Notes: generated from the sequence alone by a model not told the origin. Shown: positions 1 to 9,327, counted from the first letter of the stretch. The stretch is 64,000 nucleotides of DNA from Chlamydiales bacterium (GCA_024233495.1 JACKPM010000004.1:124001-188000), one strand, 5' to 3'. Program-made: numbers and translations.

Positions 1-1
1 C

Positions 2-331
2 TACGCCCTTAACCTCGATGAGTTCGAGTTTTTTGTGCAAAAAAGAGGAGAACCTCTTATTGTCCGTCTCTCACGAAAAGAGGAGGCAGCATCAGCATTA
101 CAACAGATTTCCGCCCTCCTAATCAAAAGATTCAAAAAAGGAATTGATGACCACGATCCAGTGCTGCAAAAAAATACTGGTTTTTGTGGTGAAACCCCCC
201 TCTTTCTTGATATTGGCTCATTTTATCGTAATGATTATTTGAAAAACGGCGACCACTCTCAAATTATTCATAATATGACACGCAAGCTAAAAAGATACAC
301 TCTTGACCCTCAAATAATTAACTTGTTATAA
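2..331 (+). CDS. Hypothetical protein, C-terminal part (5' end outside window)
   Basis: The frame is open from the first full codon, so this is the last ~109 residues of a longer gene whose start lies upstream; a GTG at 35 is internal to the open frame and has no convincing ribosome-binding site. The visible part is soluble, mixed charged and hydrophobic, with a stretch PLFLDIGSF and a basic region near the end. I do not recognise a family and see no catalytic motif. The stop codon overlaps the -10 box of the promoter for the next gene, so transcription of the next gene starts inside this gene's end. Confidence 0.6.
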   Translation, partial: YALNLDEFEFFVQKRGEPLIVRLSRKEEAASALQQISALLIKRFKKGIDDHDPVLQKNTGFCGETPLFLDIGSFYRNDYLKNGDHSQIIHNMTRKLKRYTLDPQIINLL

Positions 332-332
332 T
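303..332 (+). promoter_or_regulatory. Predicted sigma-66/70 type promoter
   Basis: TTGACC (303-308), an 18-bp spacer and a perfect TATAAT (327-332) lie 35 bp upstream of the small membrane-protein gene at 367. This is the best consensus promoter in the window and it overlaps the end of the preceding coding region. Confidence 0.65.
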
Positions 333-366
333 TGCTCTTTAAGTTTGATATAACCAGGAGAGAGAT

Positions 367-582
367 ATGAAAGTTGGAGAAATACAAATTCGGGATTACC
401 ACGTATTTGGTGCTGCTGCTGCAGTAGTGTCAGCTGGTTTAATCACGATGCTTGTTTGCGGCATCTTAGGCAGCAAAAACGTGATTCCGCTTTCAAATTT
501 GGGGCAAAGAATGCTGGTCGCCATACCTGTAGCAACACTCGCAGTATTGCTCTTTATAGCCGGCCGCTCCTCTTGCGAGTGA
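367..582 (+). CDS. Small two-helix membrane protein, unknown function
   Basis: A 71-residue protein with two hydrophobic segments (about residues 14-34 and 48-66) separated by a short polar turn, and a soluble N-terminus KVGEIQIRDYHVFG. It has its own strong promoter (303-332), a good Shine-Dalgarno (AGGAGAGAG just before the ATG) and a rho-independent terminator behind it, so it is a monocistronic and probably well-expressed unit. I recognise no family. The short length and hydrophobic helices would fit an inclusion-membrane or envelope protein, but that is inference only. Confidence 0.65.
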   Translation: MKVGEIQIRDYHVFGAAAAVVSAGLITMLVCGILGSKNVIPLSNLGQRMLVAIPVATLAVLLFIAGRSSCE

Positions 583-613
583 TCTACACAATGCTGCTTC
601 TTGCAGTTCTAGA

Positions 614-642
614 GGGAGGGGCAACCCTCCCAATTTTATTTT
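614..642 (+). terminator. Rho-independent terminator
   Basis: A perfect 7-bp GC-rich stem GGGAGGG/CCCTCCC with a GCAA tetraloop (614-631) is followed by AATTTTATTTTA. It ends the small membrane-protein unit before rpsA. Confidence 0.8.
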
Positions 643-670
643 AGCTATTCAGAATTTCATCTAGACAACC

Positions 671-699
671 TTGCATTTTTTTTCTTAAGTATTTACACT
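671..699 (+). promoter_or_regulatory. Predicted promoter of rpsA
   Basis: TTGCAT (671-676), an exact 17-bp T-rich spacer and TACACT (694-699), 29 bp before the rpsA start. It lies just after the preceding terminator, so rpsA begins its own transcript here. Confidence 0.5.
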
Positions 700-728
700 G
701 CTCCTTTGCACATAGGAGAATAACTTAA

Positions 729-2465
729 ATGAACAAAGAAACACACTACACATGGACCTCTAAAAAAATTCTTGATGACATTGAGTTTCAGGAAGATGAG
801 GCGAAACTATTTCAAGAGCTTCTTCAAGGGTCGATCAAAAGAGATGACGAGGAAACAATGGCTCCCGGCACGATTTTGCGCGGCCAAATCGTTGAAGTGG
901 GCAAGGATTTTGTCGTTGTTGATGTTGGTCTAAAATCTGAAGGGCTTGTTCCTACAGTTGAATTCACAGATCCTGAAGAGCTCATTTTGGGCAATGAAGT
1001 TGAGGTTTACCTTGAGCAGCCTGAAAATGACCAGGGGCAGATCGTTCTCTCTCGTGAAAAGGCTGCACGCCTCCGTCAGTGGGAGTTTATCATCGAACAC
1101 TGTGAAGAAGGCTCGATTGTAAAAGGAAAGATCATTCGCAAAGTGAAAGGCGGTTTGATGGTCGATATTGGGATGGAGGCGTTTTTGCCCGGTTCCCAGA
1201 TCGACAACAAGCGCATCAAGAACTTGGATGAATACCTTGGCAAGACTTGTGAGTTCAAAATTCTCAAGATCAACACTGAGAGAAAGAACATCGTTGTTTC
1301 AAGGCGTGAGCTATTAGAAGCTGAACGCATTTCTAAGAAGGCTGAGCTCCTTGAGACAATTGTAGAAGGTGATATCCGTAAGGGTATAGTAAAGAACATC
1401 ACAGACTTTGGTGTCTTTCTTGACCTTGATGGCATCGATGGTCTCTTACACATCACAGACATGACTTGGAAGCGCATCAAGCACCCATCTGAGATGGTTG
1501 AGCTTGGACAAGAGATCGAGGTAATGATCTTGAGCATCGACAAAGAGAAAGGACGTGTTGCTCTCGGCTTGAAGCAAAAGGAAGCCAATCCTTGGGATGA
1601 CATTGAACAGAAGTATATTCCTGGCACTCAAGTGAAAGGAAAGATTGTAAAGCTCTTGCCATATGGCGCCTTTATTGAGATTGAGCCAGGAATTGAAGGG
1701 CTAATTCACGTTTCCGAGATGTCTTGGGTGAAAAACATCACAGATCCAAGCGAAGTCGTAAACAAAGGCGACGAAGTTGAAGCGGTCGTTTTGAGTGTTC
1801 AAAAAGACGAAGGAAAAATCTCTTTGGGCATCAAGCAGCTCGAGCATAACCCTTGGGATGATGCAGAAGAGAAGTACCCTCTTGCTTCAAATGTTGTCGC
1901 TGAAGTGAAGAGTTTGACTAACTACGGCGCTTTTGTTGAACTAGAGCCAGGTATTGAAGGCTTGATCCACATCTCTGATATGAGCTGGATCAAAAAGGTC
2001 TCTCATCCTTCTGAGATTTTAAAGAAAGGAGATAAGATCGAAGCTGTTGTGCTCACCGTAGACAAGGAAAGCAAGAAAATCACGCTTGGCGTGAAGCAGC
2101 TAAGCGAAAATCCTTGGGAAACAATTGAGAAGTCTATCCCTGTGGGTGCACTTGTCAAAGGAAAGGTTACAAAAGTGACTGCATTTGGCGCATTTGTTGA
2201 GCTAGACAATGGTATCGAGGGTCTGATTCACGTGACCGAGATTTCTGACCAACCTTTCGCAAAGGTTGAGGATGTAATCTCAGCCGGTGCTGATGTAACA
2301 GCCAAAGTGATGAAGCTCGATCCTGAACACAAAAAAGTCTCCCTTTCAATCAAGGAGTACATGATTGACCAAAATCAAGAGAATCATGACGACATCGTAG
2401 TAGATTCTAGTGATGAGGAAGAGGAAAACAGCAGCAACCACGCAGAGGTAAGCGACGGATCGTGA
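729..2465 (+). CDS. rpsA: 30S ribosomal protein S1
   Basis: 578 residues, close to the usual chlamydial S1 length. It carries six successive S1/OB-fold repeats, each with the pattern G..V.G.V......GA.V....GIEGL.H.S (about residues 45-115, 130-200, 215-285, 300-370, 387-457 and 474-542), followed by an acidic tail rich in D and E. S1 binds mRNA on the 30S subunit and helps load leaders lacking strong Shine-Dalgarno sites. The ATG at 729 has AGGAGA 9-10 nt upstream. The gene has its own promoter and terminator, so it is transcribed apart from nusA-infB. Confidence 0.97.
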   Translation: MNKETHYTWTSKKILDDIEFQEDEAKLFQELLQGSIKRDDEETMAPGTILRGQIVEVGKDFVVVDVGLKSEGLVPTVEFTDPEELILGNEVEVYLEQPENDQGQIVLSREKAARLRQWEFIIEHCEEGSIVKGKIIRKVKGGLMVDIGMEAFLPGSQIDNKRIKNLDEYLGKTCEFKILKINTERKNIVVSRRELLEAERISKKAELLETIVEGDIRKGIVKNITDFGVFLDLDGIDGLLHITDMTWKRIKHPSEMVELGQEIEVMILSIDKEKGRVALGLKQKEANPWDDIEQKYIPGTQVKGKIVKLLPYGAFIEIEPGIEGLIHVSEMSWVKNITDPSEVVNKGDEVEAVVLSVQKDEGKISLGIKQLEHNPWDDAEEKYPLASNVVAEVKSLTNYGAFVELEPGIEGLIHISDMSWIKKVSHPSEILKKGDKIEAVVLTVDKESKKITLGVKQLSENPWETIEKSIPVGALVKGKVTKVTAFGAFVELDNGIEGLIHVTEISDQPFAKVEDVISAGADVTAKVMKLDPEHKKVSLSIKEYMIDQNQENHDDIVVDSSDEEEENSSNHAEVSDGS

Positions 2466-2493
2466 ATCCCCTTGGGGAGTCCCGAATCCTCGT

Positions 2494-2522
2494 AAAACCG
2501 AAGGGTGACCTTCGGTTTTTCT
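2494..2522 (+). terminator. Rho-independent terminator after rpsA
   Basis: An 11-bp perfect stem AAAACCGAAGG/CCTTCGGTTTT with a GTGA loop runs into a T tract. It separates rpsA from nusA. Confidence 0.9.
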
Positions 2523-2546
2523 ATATGCTTGTATTGGAGGTAAGGA

Positions 2547-3833
2547 ATGAATAAGAAAGATCTCATTGCGATCTTTGAATATATGGAGCGCGAGAAGGGT
2601 GTCAAACGCGCGGTTGTAGCTGCAGCGATTGAATCAGCGCTCATGGCGGCTGCGCGCAAAAGCTTGAAAGAAGAGGCTAATGTAGCGGTTCAAATCAATC
2701 CAAAAACGGGTGATCTCGATGTTTTCTGCGAAAAGGAGATCGTAGAGAATGTAGAAACCCCCGCTCTAGAAATTGGAATCGATGCTGCACGAGAACTCGA
2801 CCCCGACTGTGAAGTGGGGCAGTTTTTGGACGTGCCTGTGACGCCTAAGAACTTCGGACGCATTGCAGCGCAAACTGCACGACAAATCATTGGGCAAAAA
2901 TTACGTGGTGCTGAGCGCGATGTGATCTTTGATGAGTATCGCCACAGAGTCAATGAGCTTGTTTCTGGGGTAGTAAAGCGTTTCTCTCGTGGTCCTAACA
3001 TGATTGTGGACCTTGGAAAAGTAGAAGCAATTTTGCCCGCGCGCAACTACCCAAAAACTGAGCGCTACCAAGTGGGTGAGAAAGTCTATGCTCTTCTCCA
3101 TGAGGTGAAGGATCTTGAAAATGGCGGAGCTGAGGTTGTTCTTACACGCAGCCACCCCGAGTTTGTGAAACAGCTCTTTATTCAAGAAGTGCCAGAGCTA
3201 GAGGATCACACAATTGAGATTGTAAAGATCGTACGTGATGCGGGCTACCGCACAAAACTTGCTGTGCGTTCTTCTGATCCAAAGGTAGATCCTGTAGGAG
3301 CGTGTGTGGGTGTGCGTGGAACGCGTGTGAAAAACGTGATTCGCGAGCTTAACAACGAGAAGATCGATATCATCCCCTATACAGACGACCCAGTTGACCT
3401 TCTCCAAAACATCTTGTCACCAATCGAGGTGCGCAAGATTGGCTTAAATGAAGAGGAGAACGTGCTCGCAATTGTTGTGGACAACGATGATTACCCTGCT
3501 GTGATTGGAAAACGGGGCATGAATGCTCGCCTCACAGGAGAAATGTTGGGGTATGAGCTTGAAGTTCAAAGGATGAGCGAGTATAACAAGTCCCTCGAAA
3601 TTCAAAGAATGCAGCTCGCAGAAGCAGAAAATCCTGCTTTAGATGAGCCTTTAGAGATTCAGGGTGTCAATAAGCTAATCATTCAAAACTTGATTGAAGC
3701 AGGCTATGACACACTACGCAAACTCCTCGTGGCAAGAACCGACGAGGTTGCGACTGTACCGGGCATCAGCATTGACCTGGCATACACTATTTTGGAAGAA
3801 GCAAGCAAACGTTGCGAGAATAAAATTGGCTAA
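2547..3833 (+). CDS. nusA: Transcription termination/antitermination protein NusA
   Basis: 428 residues, the short NusA form typical of chlamydiae. In order: N-terminal RNA-polymerase-binding domain (1-~125), S1 domain with VNELVSGVVKRF and PNMIVDLGKVEAILP (about 130-200), then two KH domains containing GACVGVRGTRV and VIGKRGMNARL, and a short helical C-terminal region with one HhH-like segment (VPGISIDLAYTILEEA). It modulates pausing and termination at RNA polymerase. ATG at 2547 follows GGAGGTAAGGA, a strong ribosome-binding site. Its stop overlaps the proposed infB start, as in the conserved nusA-infB-rbfA-truB series of many bacteria. Confidence 0.97.
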   Translation: MNKKDLIAIFEYMEREKGVKRAVVAAAIESALMAAARKSLKEEANVAVQINPKTGDLDVFCEKEIVENVETPALEIGIDAARELDPDCEVGQFLDVPVTPKNFGRIAAQTARQIIGQKLRGAERDVIFDEYRHRVNELVSGVVKRFSRGPNMIVDLGKVEAILPARNYPKTERYQVGEKVYALLHEVKDLENGGAEVVLTRSHPEFVKQLFIQEVPELEDHTIEIVKIVRDAGYRTKLAVRSSDPKVDPVGACVGVRGTRVKNVIRELNNEKIDIIPYTDDPVDLLQNILSPIEVRKIGLNEEENVLAIVVDNDDYPAVIGKRGMNARLTGEMLGYELEVQRMSEYNKSLEIQRMQLAEAENPALDEPLEIQGVNKLIIQNLIEAGYDTLRKLLVARTDEVATVPGISIDLAYTILEEASKRCENKIG

Positions 3834-6312
3834 AAACCTAAAGATCAAAATCAAGAACACTCAGCTAGCTAAAGTCGCTGGCCTTAAAAATTTGAAGCCT
3901 AAGCTCGAGAAGAAAAAAGAGAGCAAGACGACAAAGGAAAAAAGCGAAGAGGCTCAACCTATTGCCGAGGAAGAAGAGAAGGGTGAAAAGAAGCGCATTC
4001 GCGCTAAAAAGCGCTCTTCTTTTGCTCCTAAGGAGGAGGAGAAGGTGGAAGAGCCTGCTCCAGTTTCTGAGGCTGAAGTTCCTGCTGAGGAAGTTGAAGA
4101 AGCTCCCCCTCCCCTCCCTGAGAAAGAAGTAGAAAAAGAAGTAGAGAAAGAAGTAGAGAAGGTAGAGGAGAAAGCTGCTCCTGTAGCGGAGATCAAAGAA
4201 GAGGTTAAAAAGCCCCATAAAGAGAAGCTTGGTCCTACCGGACGGCATGTAAAAGACCTTCTCCCTAAAAGAGAGCCTAAGCCTGAGAAAAAAGAGAAGG
4301 TCACAACCGATCAGAAAGAAGAGGCAAAGGACCCTCAGTCAGCTTCTCAGCTGAAGAAAGGCAAGAAGGTGCGCGACTTCCGTGACTTAAAGCCAGCCCG
4401 TCGCGGTGGTGGGCAGCAGATGCGCTCATTTGACTCTCGTGACCGCGCAGGTCTCTCTTCTGGAGAAGATGAGCGTTGGAGAAAAAGGCGTCCGTCAAAG
4501 CAGCGCTCACATAAACCTGATTACGAGGTAGTCCGCCCCTCCAATCTCACCTTGCGTCTTCCCATTATGCTAAAAGATCTAGCTGCGGAGATGAAGCTAA
4601 AAGGGTCTCAGATTATTCAGAAGTTGTTTCTAAGTGGAATGACCTACACGCTCAACGACTACATTGATGATGAGACAATGGTTCAATTCATCGGCTCAGA
4701 GTTTGGATGTGAGATCACTGTCGATACAACTGAGGAAGAAAGAATTGCTGTTACCTCGAAAAGCGTCAAAGAAGAAATTGCTGATAGTGATGCCAGTGAA
4801 CTTGAGTTCCGTGCTCCTGTTGTTGCCTTCATGGGACACGTTGACCACGGTAAGACAAGCTTGATCGATGCGATTCGCAAGAGCAACATCACCTCTGGTG
4901 AGGCCGGAGCGATCACACAGCACATCGGTGCATTTAAGTGTAAGACTGCTGTGGGCGATCTAACAATTTTAGATACACCGGGGCACGAGGCATTTTCTGC
5001 AATGCGTGCGAGAGGCGCTGAAGTCACGGACATCGTTGTTCTCGTTGTTGCTGGTGATGAGGGAATGCGAGAGCAAACAGTTGAGGCGCTACAGCATGCA
5101 AAAGAAGCTGGCGTTACCATCGTTGTTGCGATCAATAAGTGCGACAAGCCTGGATTCAGTGTTGATAATGTTTACCGCGAGCTTTCAGAGAAAGAGCTTC
5201 TCCCAGAGGCGTGGGGTGGACAAACAATCACAGTGAACACCTCAGCAAAAACCGGCGAAGGAATTCAAGGATTGCTTGAGATGTTGGCTTTGCAAGCAGA
5301 GGTTCTCGAGCTTAAAGCCAACCCCCACATGCGTGCACGTGGTGTGGTTCTTGAGTCTGAGCTTCATAAAGGGATGGGATCTGTTGCCACGATTTTAGTA
5401 CAAAATGGAACGCTCAAGCAAGGCGATGCTCTTGTCTTTGAGACGCACTATGGCCGTGTAAAGACGATGCATGACGAGCATGGCAAGCTTTTAGACCATG
5501 CAGGCCCCTCTACACCAATTGAGCTCACCGGTCTTTCTGGTTTGCCAAAAGCAGGTGATCCCTTCGTTGTTGTGCAGAGCGAGAAAGAGGCGCAACACAT
5601 TGTGGATTCTCGAAAAGAGGGACACGCCTACCAGGCTCTGCAACAACGAAAGTCCCCCTCCTTGGAGAGCTTCTTGCAAGATAGCGCGACAAAAGAGAAA
5701 AAAGTACTTAAGCTTATCGTCCGTGGTGACGTCCAGGGTTCTGTTGAGGCGCTCAAGACTTCTATTCTTAAGATTGAGTCTGACAAGGCAGAGGCCGATG
5801 TCATTTTCACTGGTGTAGGTGAAATATCTGAGTCTGATATTCAGCTTGCAGCAGCTTCGAATGCAATTGTGATTGGCTTCCACACAAAGGTGGAGAGCCA
5901 TGCAGAGAGCTTGATCAAAGAGCTTGGCGTAAAAGTACGTCTTTTCGATGTGATTTACCATGCAGTAGATGAAGTAAAGCTCATGATGAAAGGGCTACTC
6001 GACAAGATCGCCGAAGAAAATGATACGGGAAAGGCTACAGTACAAGCTGTTTTCAAGTCATCTCACTTGGGCCGTATTGCGGGATGTATCGTCAACGATG
6101 GCCTCATCTCACGCAATCATCGAGTGCGTGTTGTGCGTGAGGGTAAAGTTGTGTGGCAAGGCAGCATCTCTTCTCTTAAACGAGTGAAAGAGGACGTAAA
6201 AGAAGTGAAGAAAGGGCTTGAATGCGGTATCGTTCTGGATGGCTACAATGACATTCAAGAAGACGATGAAATCCAAGCCTATGAAGTGATTTACCTCACC
6301 CAGGAGCTTTGA
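3826..6312 (+). CDS. infB: Translation initiation factor IF-2
   Basis: IF-2 brings initiator tRNA to the 30S subunit. The frame is open further upstream inside nusA, but the family N-terminus KNLKIKIKN begins at residue 3 if translation starts at TTG 3826, which overlaps the nusA stop by 8 nt; I chose this start (828 residues), although no Shine-Dalgarno is close. A long highly charged K/E/P-rich segment (~20-285), containing four near-perfect EKEV repeats, precedes the G domain: GHVDHGKT (337-344), DTPGHEAF (from 383), NKCDKP (from 437). Domains II, III and the fMet-tRNA-binding C-terminal barrel follow. It ends in TGATG shared with rbfA. Confidence 0.95.
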   Translation: MAKNLKIKIKNTQLAKVAGLKNLKPKLEKKKESKTTKEKSEEAQPIAEEEEKGEKKRIRAKKRSSFAPKEEEKVEEPAPVSEAEVPAEEVEEAPPPLPEKEVEKEVEKEVEKVEEKAAPVAEIKEEVKKPHKEKLGPTGRHVKDLLPKREPKPEKKEKVTTDQKEEAKDPQSASQLKKGKKVRDFRDLKPARRGGGQQMRSFDSRDRAGLSSGEDERWRKRRPSKQRSHKPDYEVVRPSNLTLRLPIMLKDLAAEMKLKGSQIIQKLFLSGMTYTLNDYIDDETMVQFIGSEFGCEITVDTTEEERIAVTSKSVKEEIADSDASELEFRAPVVAFMGHVDHGKTSLIDAIRKSNITSGEAGAITQHIGAFKCKTAVGDLTILDTPGHEAFSAMRARGAEVTDIVVLVVAGDEGMREQTVEALQHAKEAGVTIVVAINKCDKPGFSVDNVYRELSEKELLPEAWGGQTITVNTSAKTGEGIQGLLEMLALQAEVLELKANPHMRARGVVLESELHKGMGSVATILVQNGTLKQGDALVFETHYGRVKTMHDEHGKLLDHAGPSTPIELTGLSGLPKAGDPFVVVQSEKEAQHIVDSRKEGHAYQALQQRKSPSLESFLQDSATKEKKVLKLIVRGDVQGSVEALKTSILKIESDKAEADVIFTGVGEISESDIQLAAASNAIVIGFHTKVESHAESLIKELGVKVRLFDVIYHAVDEVKLMMKGLLDKIAEENDTGKATVQAVFKSSHLGRIAGCIVNDGLISRNHRVRVVREGKVVWQGSISSLKRVKEDVKEVKKGLECGIVLDGYNDIQEDDEIQAYEVIYLTQEL

Positions 6313-6698
6313 TGGAAGGGAGACGAATCAAGCGAGTCAACTCTCTGCTGAAGGAAGTGATCTCAGATACGATTCGCAATGAGGTGAAAAACCCTCACAT
6401 CCCTGTGCTCCTCACAATTACTGAAGTGCAGGTAACAGATGATCTGCACCATGCGAAAGTGATGGTGAGCTTATTTGGCAACAATGAGGCGAAAAAGGCA
6501 GCAATCGCTGCTTTGCAGTCTGCAGCGGGGTTTATTGCTGTAAAGGCATCAAAGCAAGTACGTTTGCGCTTCTTTCCTGAGTTGAAGTTCGTTCTCGACA
6601 CCTCCGTTGAGAAACAGATACGCATTCAAAACGTGATCGATGAAATCCAGAGTGAGAGAGAGCAGCGTGAAACAGGAAGTTCTACCGACAGCAACTGA
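6312..6698 (+). CDS. rbfA: 30S ribosome-binding factor RbfA
   Basis: 128 residues with the RbfA KH-like fold signature: GRRIKRVNSLLKEVIS at the start, SVxVTDDLHHAKVMVS in the middle and VRLRFFPELKFVLDTS near the end. It assists late 16S processing and cold adaptation. The ATG at 6312 shares its A with the infB stop (TGATG) and has AGGAG 5 nt upstream inside infB, so translation is coupled. Its 3' end overlaps truB by about 32 nt. Confidence 0.95.
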   Translation: MEGRRIKRVNSLLKEVISDTIRNEVKNPHIPVLLTITEVQVTDDLHHAKVMVSLFGNNEAKKAAIAALQSAAGFIAVKASKQVRLRFFPELKFVLDTSVEKQIRIQNVIDEIQSEREQRETGSSTDSN

Positions 6699-7377
6699 GT
6701 TGAAAGAGGGCATCCTCCTTGTCAACAAGCCACAGGGGAAAACATCTTTTAGCTTAATTCGTAGCCTGCGCAAACTGACAGGTATTAAAAAGGTGGGACA
6801 TGCAGGAACCCTTGACCCCTTTGCCACCGGGGTCATGGTACTCCTTTTAGGAAGGGAGTATACGCGGCTGTCAGACAAACTCCTCCTTGCAGACAAAGAG
6901 TACATTGCCGAAGTATGCCTCGGCGTCACCACTGATACTTACGATTGCGATGGGAAAATCACAGCGCGCTCAAAGAAGAAACCGACAGAGCTTCAGTTAG
7001 ACCGTGTGCTTGCGAAATTTCAAGGAGAAATCGAGCAAACTCCTCCCATGTTCTCCGCAAAGAAAGTAAAGGGCAAGCCGCTCTACAAGCTTGCAAGAGA
7101 GGGAATCGAAATCGAGCGCACTCCTTGTAAAGTGCGCACAGATATCAAAGTGCTTTGCTACGACTACCCATTTCTTACCATTTCGGTTGCCTGCAGTAAG
7201 GGCACCTACATCCGCAGCCTTGCTCATGAGATTGGTGAATCGTTGGGATGTGGAGCGCACCTCTCGCAGCTGAAGCGAACCCGTAGCGGCTGCTATACGC
7301 TTGAGCAGTGCCTTGACGGTCAGCTACTTGACAACCTGGAGTTTGACATCACCCCCCATCTCATTTGCGATGTCTAA
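6667..7377 (+). CDS. truB: tRNA pseudouridine(55) synthase
   Basis: Makes pseudouridine 55 in the T loop of tRNAs. 236 residues from GTG 6667, matching the short TruB length. GHAGTLDPFATG carries the catalytic Asp (residue 50); KPxGxTSF precedes it and the ACSKGTYIRSLAHEIGE motif is present near the C-terminus. The frame stays open upstream to 6640 within rbfA, but GTG 6667 gives the better family fit; the start is uncertain by a few codons. The PUA domain of longer TruBs is largely absent. It overlaps both rbfA and ribF, so the whole run is one operon. Confidence 0.93.
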   Translation: MKQEVLPTATELKEGILLVNKPQGKTSFSLIRSLRKLTGIKKVGHAGTLDPFATGVMVLLLGREYTRLSDKLLLADKEYIAEVCLGVTTDTYDCDGKITARSKKKPTELQLDRVLAKFQGEIEQTPPMFSAKKVKGKPLYKLAREGIEIERTPCKVRTDIKVLCYDYPFLTISVACSKGTYIRSLAHEIGESLGCGAHLSQLKRTRSGCYTLEQCLDGQLLDNLEFDITPHLICDV

Positions 7378-8209
7378 AACTACGATCACCATTGGCAACT
7401 TTGACGGTGTTCATGTTGGACACCAAAAAGTGCTGCGATGCCTAAAAGAACGGGGAGAGAGAGGCATTGTCTTTACCTTCTCTAACCACCCCTCACATGT
7501 GCTTGCAAAAGTGCCAAAGCCCCTGCTCTCCACACCGGAGCACAAACTCTTTCTCCTAGAAAAAGAGGGAGTGGAGCTAATCGTTGAACCCTTCACTCAT
7601 GAGTTTTCACAAAAGAGCGCTGAAACATTTCTGACTGAGCTGAAAGAAAAAACAGGGTTTACGCATCTCATCCTTGGACACGACGCTGTGATTGGAAAAG
7701 ACCGTGAGGGAAGGTGTGCTCTTCTAGAAATCTTGGGAAAAAAGCTTAGGTTTGAACTCGAATATCTCTCCCCTGTCTCATTTGAACAAGAGATTGTATC
7801 AAGCAGTTTACTGCGAAAAGTGATTAAAGAGGGAGACTTTGCACATGCCCTTCCTCTTTTGGGCCGCCCCTACTCAATCTGTGCTAGAGTGATCCAAGAA
7901 GCTGGAAAAGGGAAGGCTATCGGTTTTCCTACTGCAAATCTTGATGTTTCGATGCTCTGCCTCCCTCCATTTGGTGTCTATGCTGTTTCTGTAGATGGGA
8001 AGAGGGGGGTTGCTAACCTTGGCCTTGCTCCTACCCTCCACGAAAAGCGTTTGCCCCGTCTAGAAGTGCACCTCTTAGAAAGCAATGAAGAACTCTATAA
8101 CAAGACCCTTGATGTGATGTTTCTAAAGTTTATTCGCCCCGAAAAGAAGTTCTCCTCGGTAGAAGAACTACGTACACAGATTGTAAGGGATATCGAATTG
8201 GCTAGATGA
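7370..8209 (+). CDS. ribF: Bifunctional riboflavin kinase/FAD synthetase
   Basis: Converts riboflavin to FMN and FAD. The start at ATG 7370 gives the N-terminus SKTTITIGNFDGVHVGH, the nucleotidyltransferase nucleotide-binding motif, and overlaps the truB stop by 8 nt with no separate ribosome-binding site. The C-terminal riboflavin kinase domain has KGKAIGFPTANLD and GVYAVSVDG. Length 279 residues, slightly shorter than the ~310 typical of enterobacterial RibF. It is the last gene of the rpsA-side block and converges on ychF. Confidence 0.94.
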   Translation: MSKTTITIGNFDGVHVGHQKVLRCLKERGERGIVFTFSNHPSHVLAKVPKPLLSTPEHKLFLLEKEGVELIVEPFTHEFSQKSAETFLTELKEKTGFTHLILGHDAVIGKDREGRCALLEILGKKLRFELEYLSPVSFEQEIVSSSLLRKVIKEGDFAHALPLLGRPYSICARVIQEAGKGKAIGFPTANLDVSMLCLPPFGVYAVSVDGKRGVANLGLAPTLHEKRLPRLEVHLLESNEELYNKTLDVMFLKFIRPEKKFSSVEELRTQIVRDIELAR

Positions 8210-8215
8210 TCCTGC

Positions 8216-8238
8216 TATAGTCAAATCAGTTGCTAATT
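8216..8238. repeat. Truncated end of repeat family B
   Basis: TATAGTCAAATCAGTTGCTAATT matches the terminal part of the family B element at 32100-32261 (reverse complement of its right end). Only one terminus remains, in the ribF/ychF convergent gap, and it includes the ychF stop codon. Confidence 0.6.
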
Positions 8239-9327
8239 GTGTAGAAAGAGGATGACATCACCATCCTTTACGATGTAGTCACGCCCTTCAGCTCTCAACT
8301 TACCCGCCTCGCGTGCACCAGTTCGTCCTTTGTGCGTCACAATATCATCATAAGAAACAACCTCAGCACGGATAAACCCTTTCTGAATATCCGTATGGAT
8401 CTTACCTGCCGCCTCAACAGCCGTTGCTCCAAGCGGGATCGTCCATGCACGCGTTTCGATCTCTCCCGTCGTCAAATAGGTAATCAAACCGAGCATCTTG
8501 AATGAGGCGTGGATCAACCGGTTAAGACCTGTTTCTTCCAGCCCTGCACTTTGTAAAAATTCAAGCTGCTCTTCTGGGTCAAGCTCAGAGATCTCTGCCT
8601 CGAGCTTGCCACAAATCGGCACGACAATATTCCCCTCTTTTTCCGCATGCTCCTTGAGCATGCGTACATATTTGTTGTCCATCTCAGGCAGGTCTGCTTC
8701 GCTCACATTTGCGACATAGAGCACACGCTTCCCTGAGAGAAAAGGATAAGGGATTAGCGCTTCTTTCTCTTCATCCGTAAGTGCAAGTGCCCGAACAGGA
8801 AGGCCTTTGTCAAGGTGGGCAATTGCTTTGCGCAACGCATCAAAGACAGGAGCTAAATCTTTATTGCCCTTCACTTGCTTCTCAAGTTTGGCCGCGCTAT
8901 TGTGCGCCATCTGAAGATCAGCAAGAATAAGCTCCATATCAATAGTCTCTACATCTTCAAGCGGATGCACATTCCCCCTCACGTGAATGATTTCATCCGA
9001 TTCAAAGCAACGCACTACATGCACAATAGCATCGGTCTCGCGAATATGGGAAAGAAATTGATTGCCCAACCCCTCCCCTTTCGAAGCTCCTTCCACAAGA
9101 CCCGCGATGTCGACAAACTGCATTGTTGCATACACTATCTTCTCACTATTGGAGAGACTAGAAAGAACCCCAAGACGGGGATCTGTCACGTCAACGACAC
9201 CCACATTGGGGTCAATCGTGCAAAACGGATAGTTTGAGGATGCTGCTCCAGCTCGCGTTAGAGCATTGAACAGGGTGGATTTGCCCACGTTAGGCAATCC
9301 TACAATTCCAACTTTAAGATTTGACAT
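8233..9327 (-). CDS. ychF: Redox-regulated/ribosome-binding ATPase YchF (OLA1 family)
   Basis: 364 residues, full length for the family. The P-loop GLPNVGKSTLFNAL is followed by DIAGLVEGASKGEGLGNQFL (G3) and NVSEAD in place of the canonical NKxD, which is the known YchF feature giving ATP preference. A coiled-coil insert and C-terminal TGS domain (TTGEIETRAWTI ... HTDIQKGFIRAEVVSYDD) complete it. It is transcribed divergently from the type III secretion genes. The last codons and stop run into a remnant of repeat family B. Its placement next to ribF and sctU matches the CT092-CT093/CT091 order I recall for Chlamydia. Confidence 0.96.
   Translation of the reverse strand: MSNLKVGIVGLPNVGKSTLFNALTRAGAASSNYPFCTIDPNVGVVDVTDPRLGVLSSLSNSEKIVYATMQFVDIAGLVEGASKGEGLGNQFLSHIRETDAIVHVVRCFESDEIIHVRGNVHPLEDVETIDMELILADLQMAHNSAAKLEKQVKGNKDLAPVFDALRKAIAHLDKGLPVRALALTDEEKEALIPYPFLSGKRVLYVANVSEADLPEMDNKYVRMLKEHAEKEGNIVVPICGKLEAEISELDPEEQLEFLQSAGLEETGLNRLIHASFKMLGLITYLTTGEIETRAWTIPLGATAVEAAGKIHTDIQKGFIRAEVVSYDDIVTHKGRTGAREAGKLRAEGRDYIVKDGDVILFLHN

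Noticed and set aside
1076..1627. Long antisense frames within rpsA and other conserved genes
   Set aside because: They mirror the codon pattern of the real gene on the other strand and have no start signals or family similarity.
3694..3825. Extended infB start inside nusA
   Set aside because: The added residues match no IF-2 N-terminus; the family start KNLKIKIKN begins after TTG 3826.
4117..4164. EKEV repeat in infB as a functional repeat
   Set aside because: Low-complexity charged linkers are normal in the IF-2 N-terminal region.
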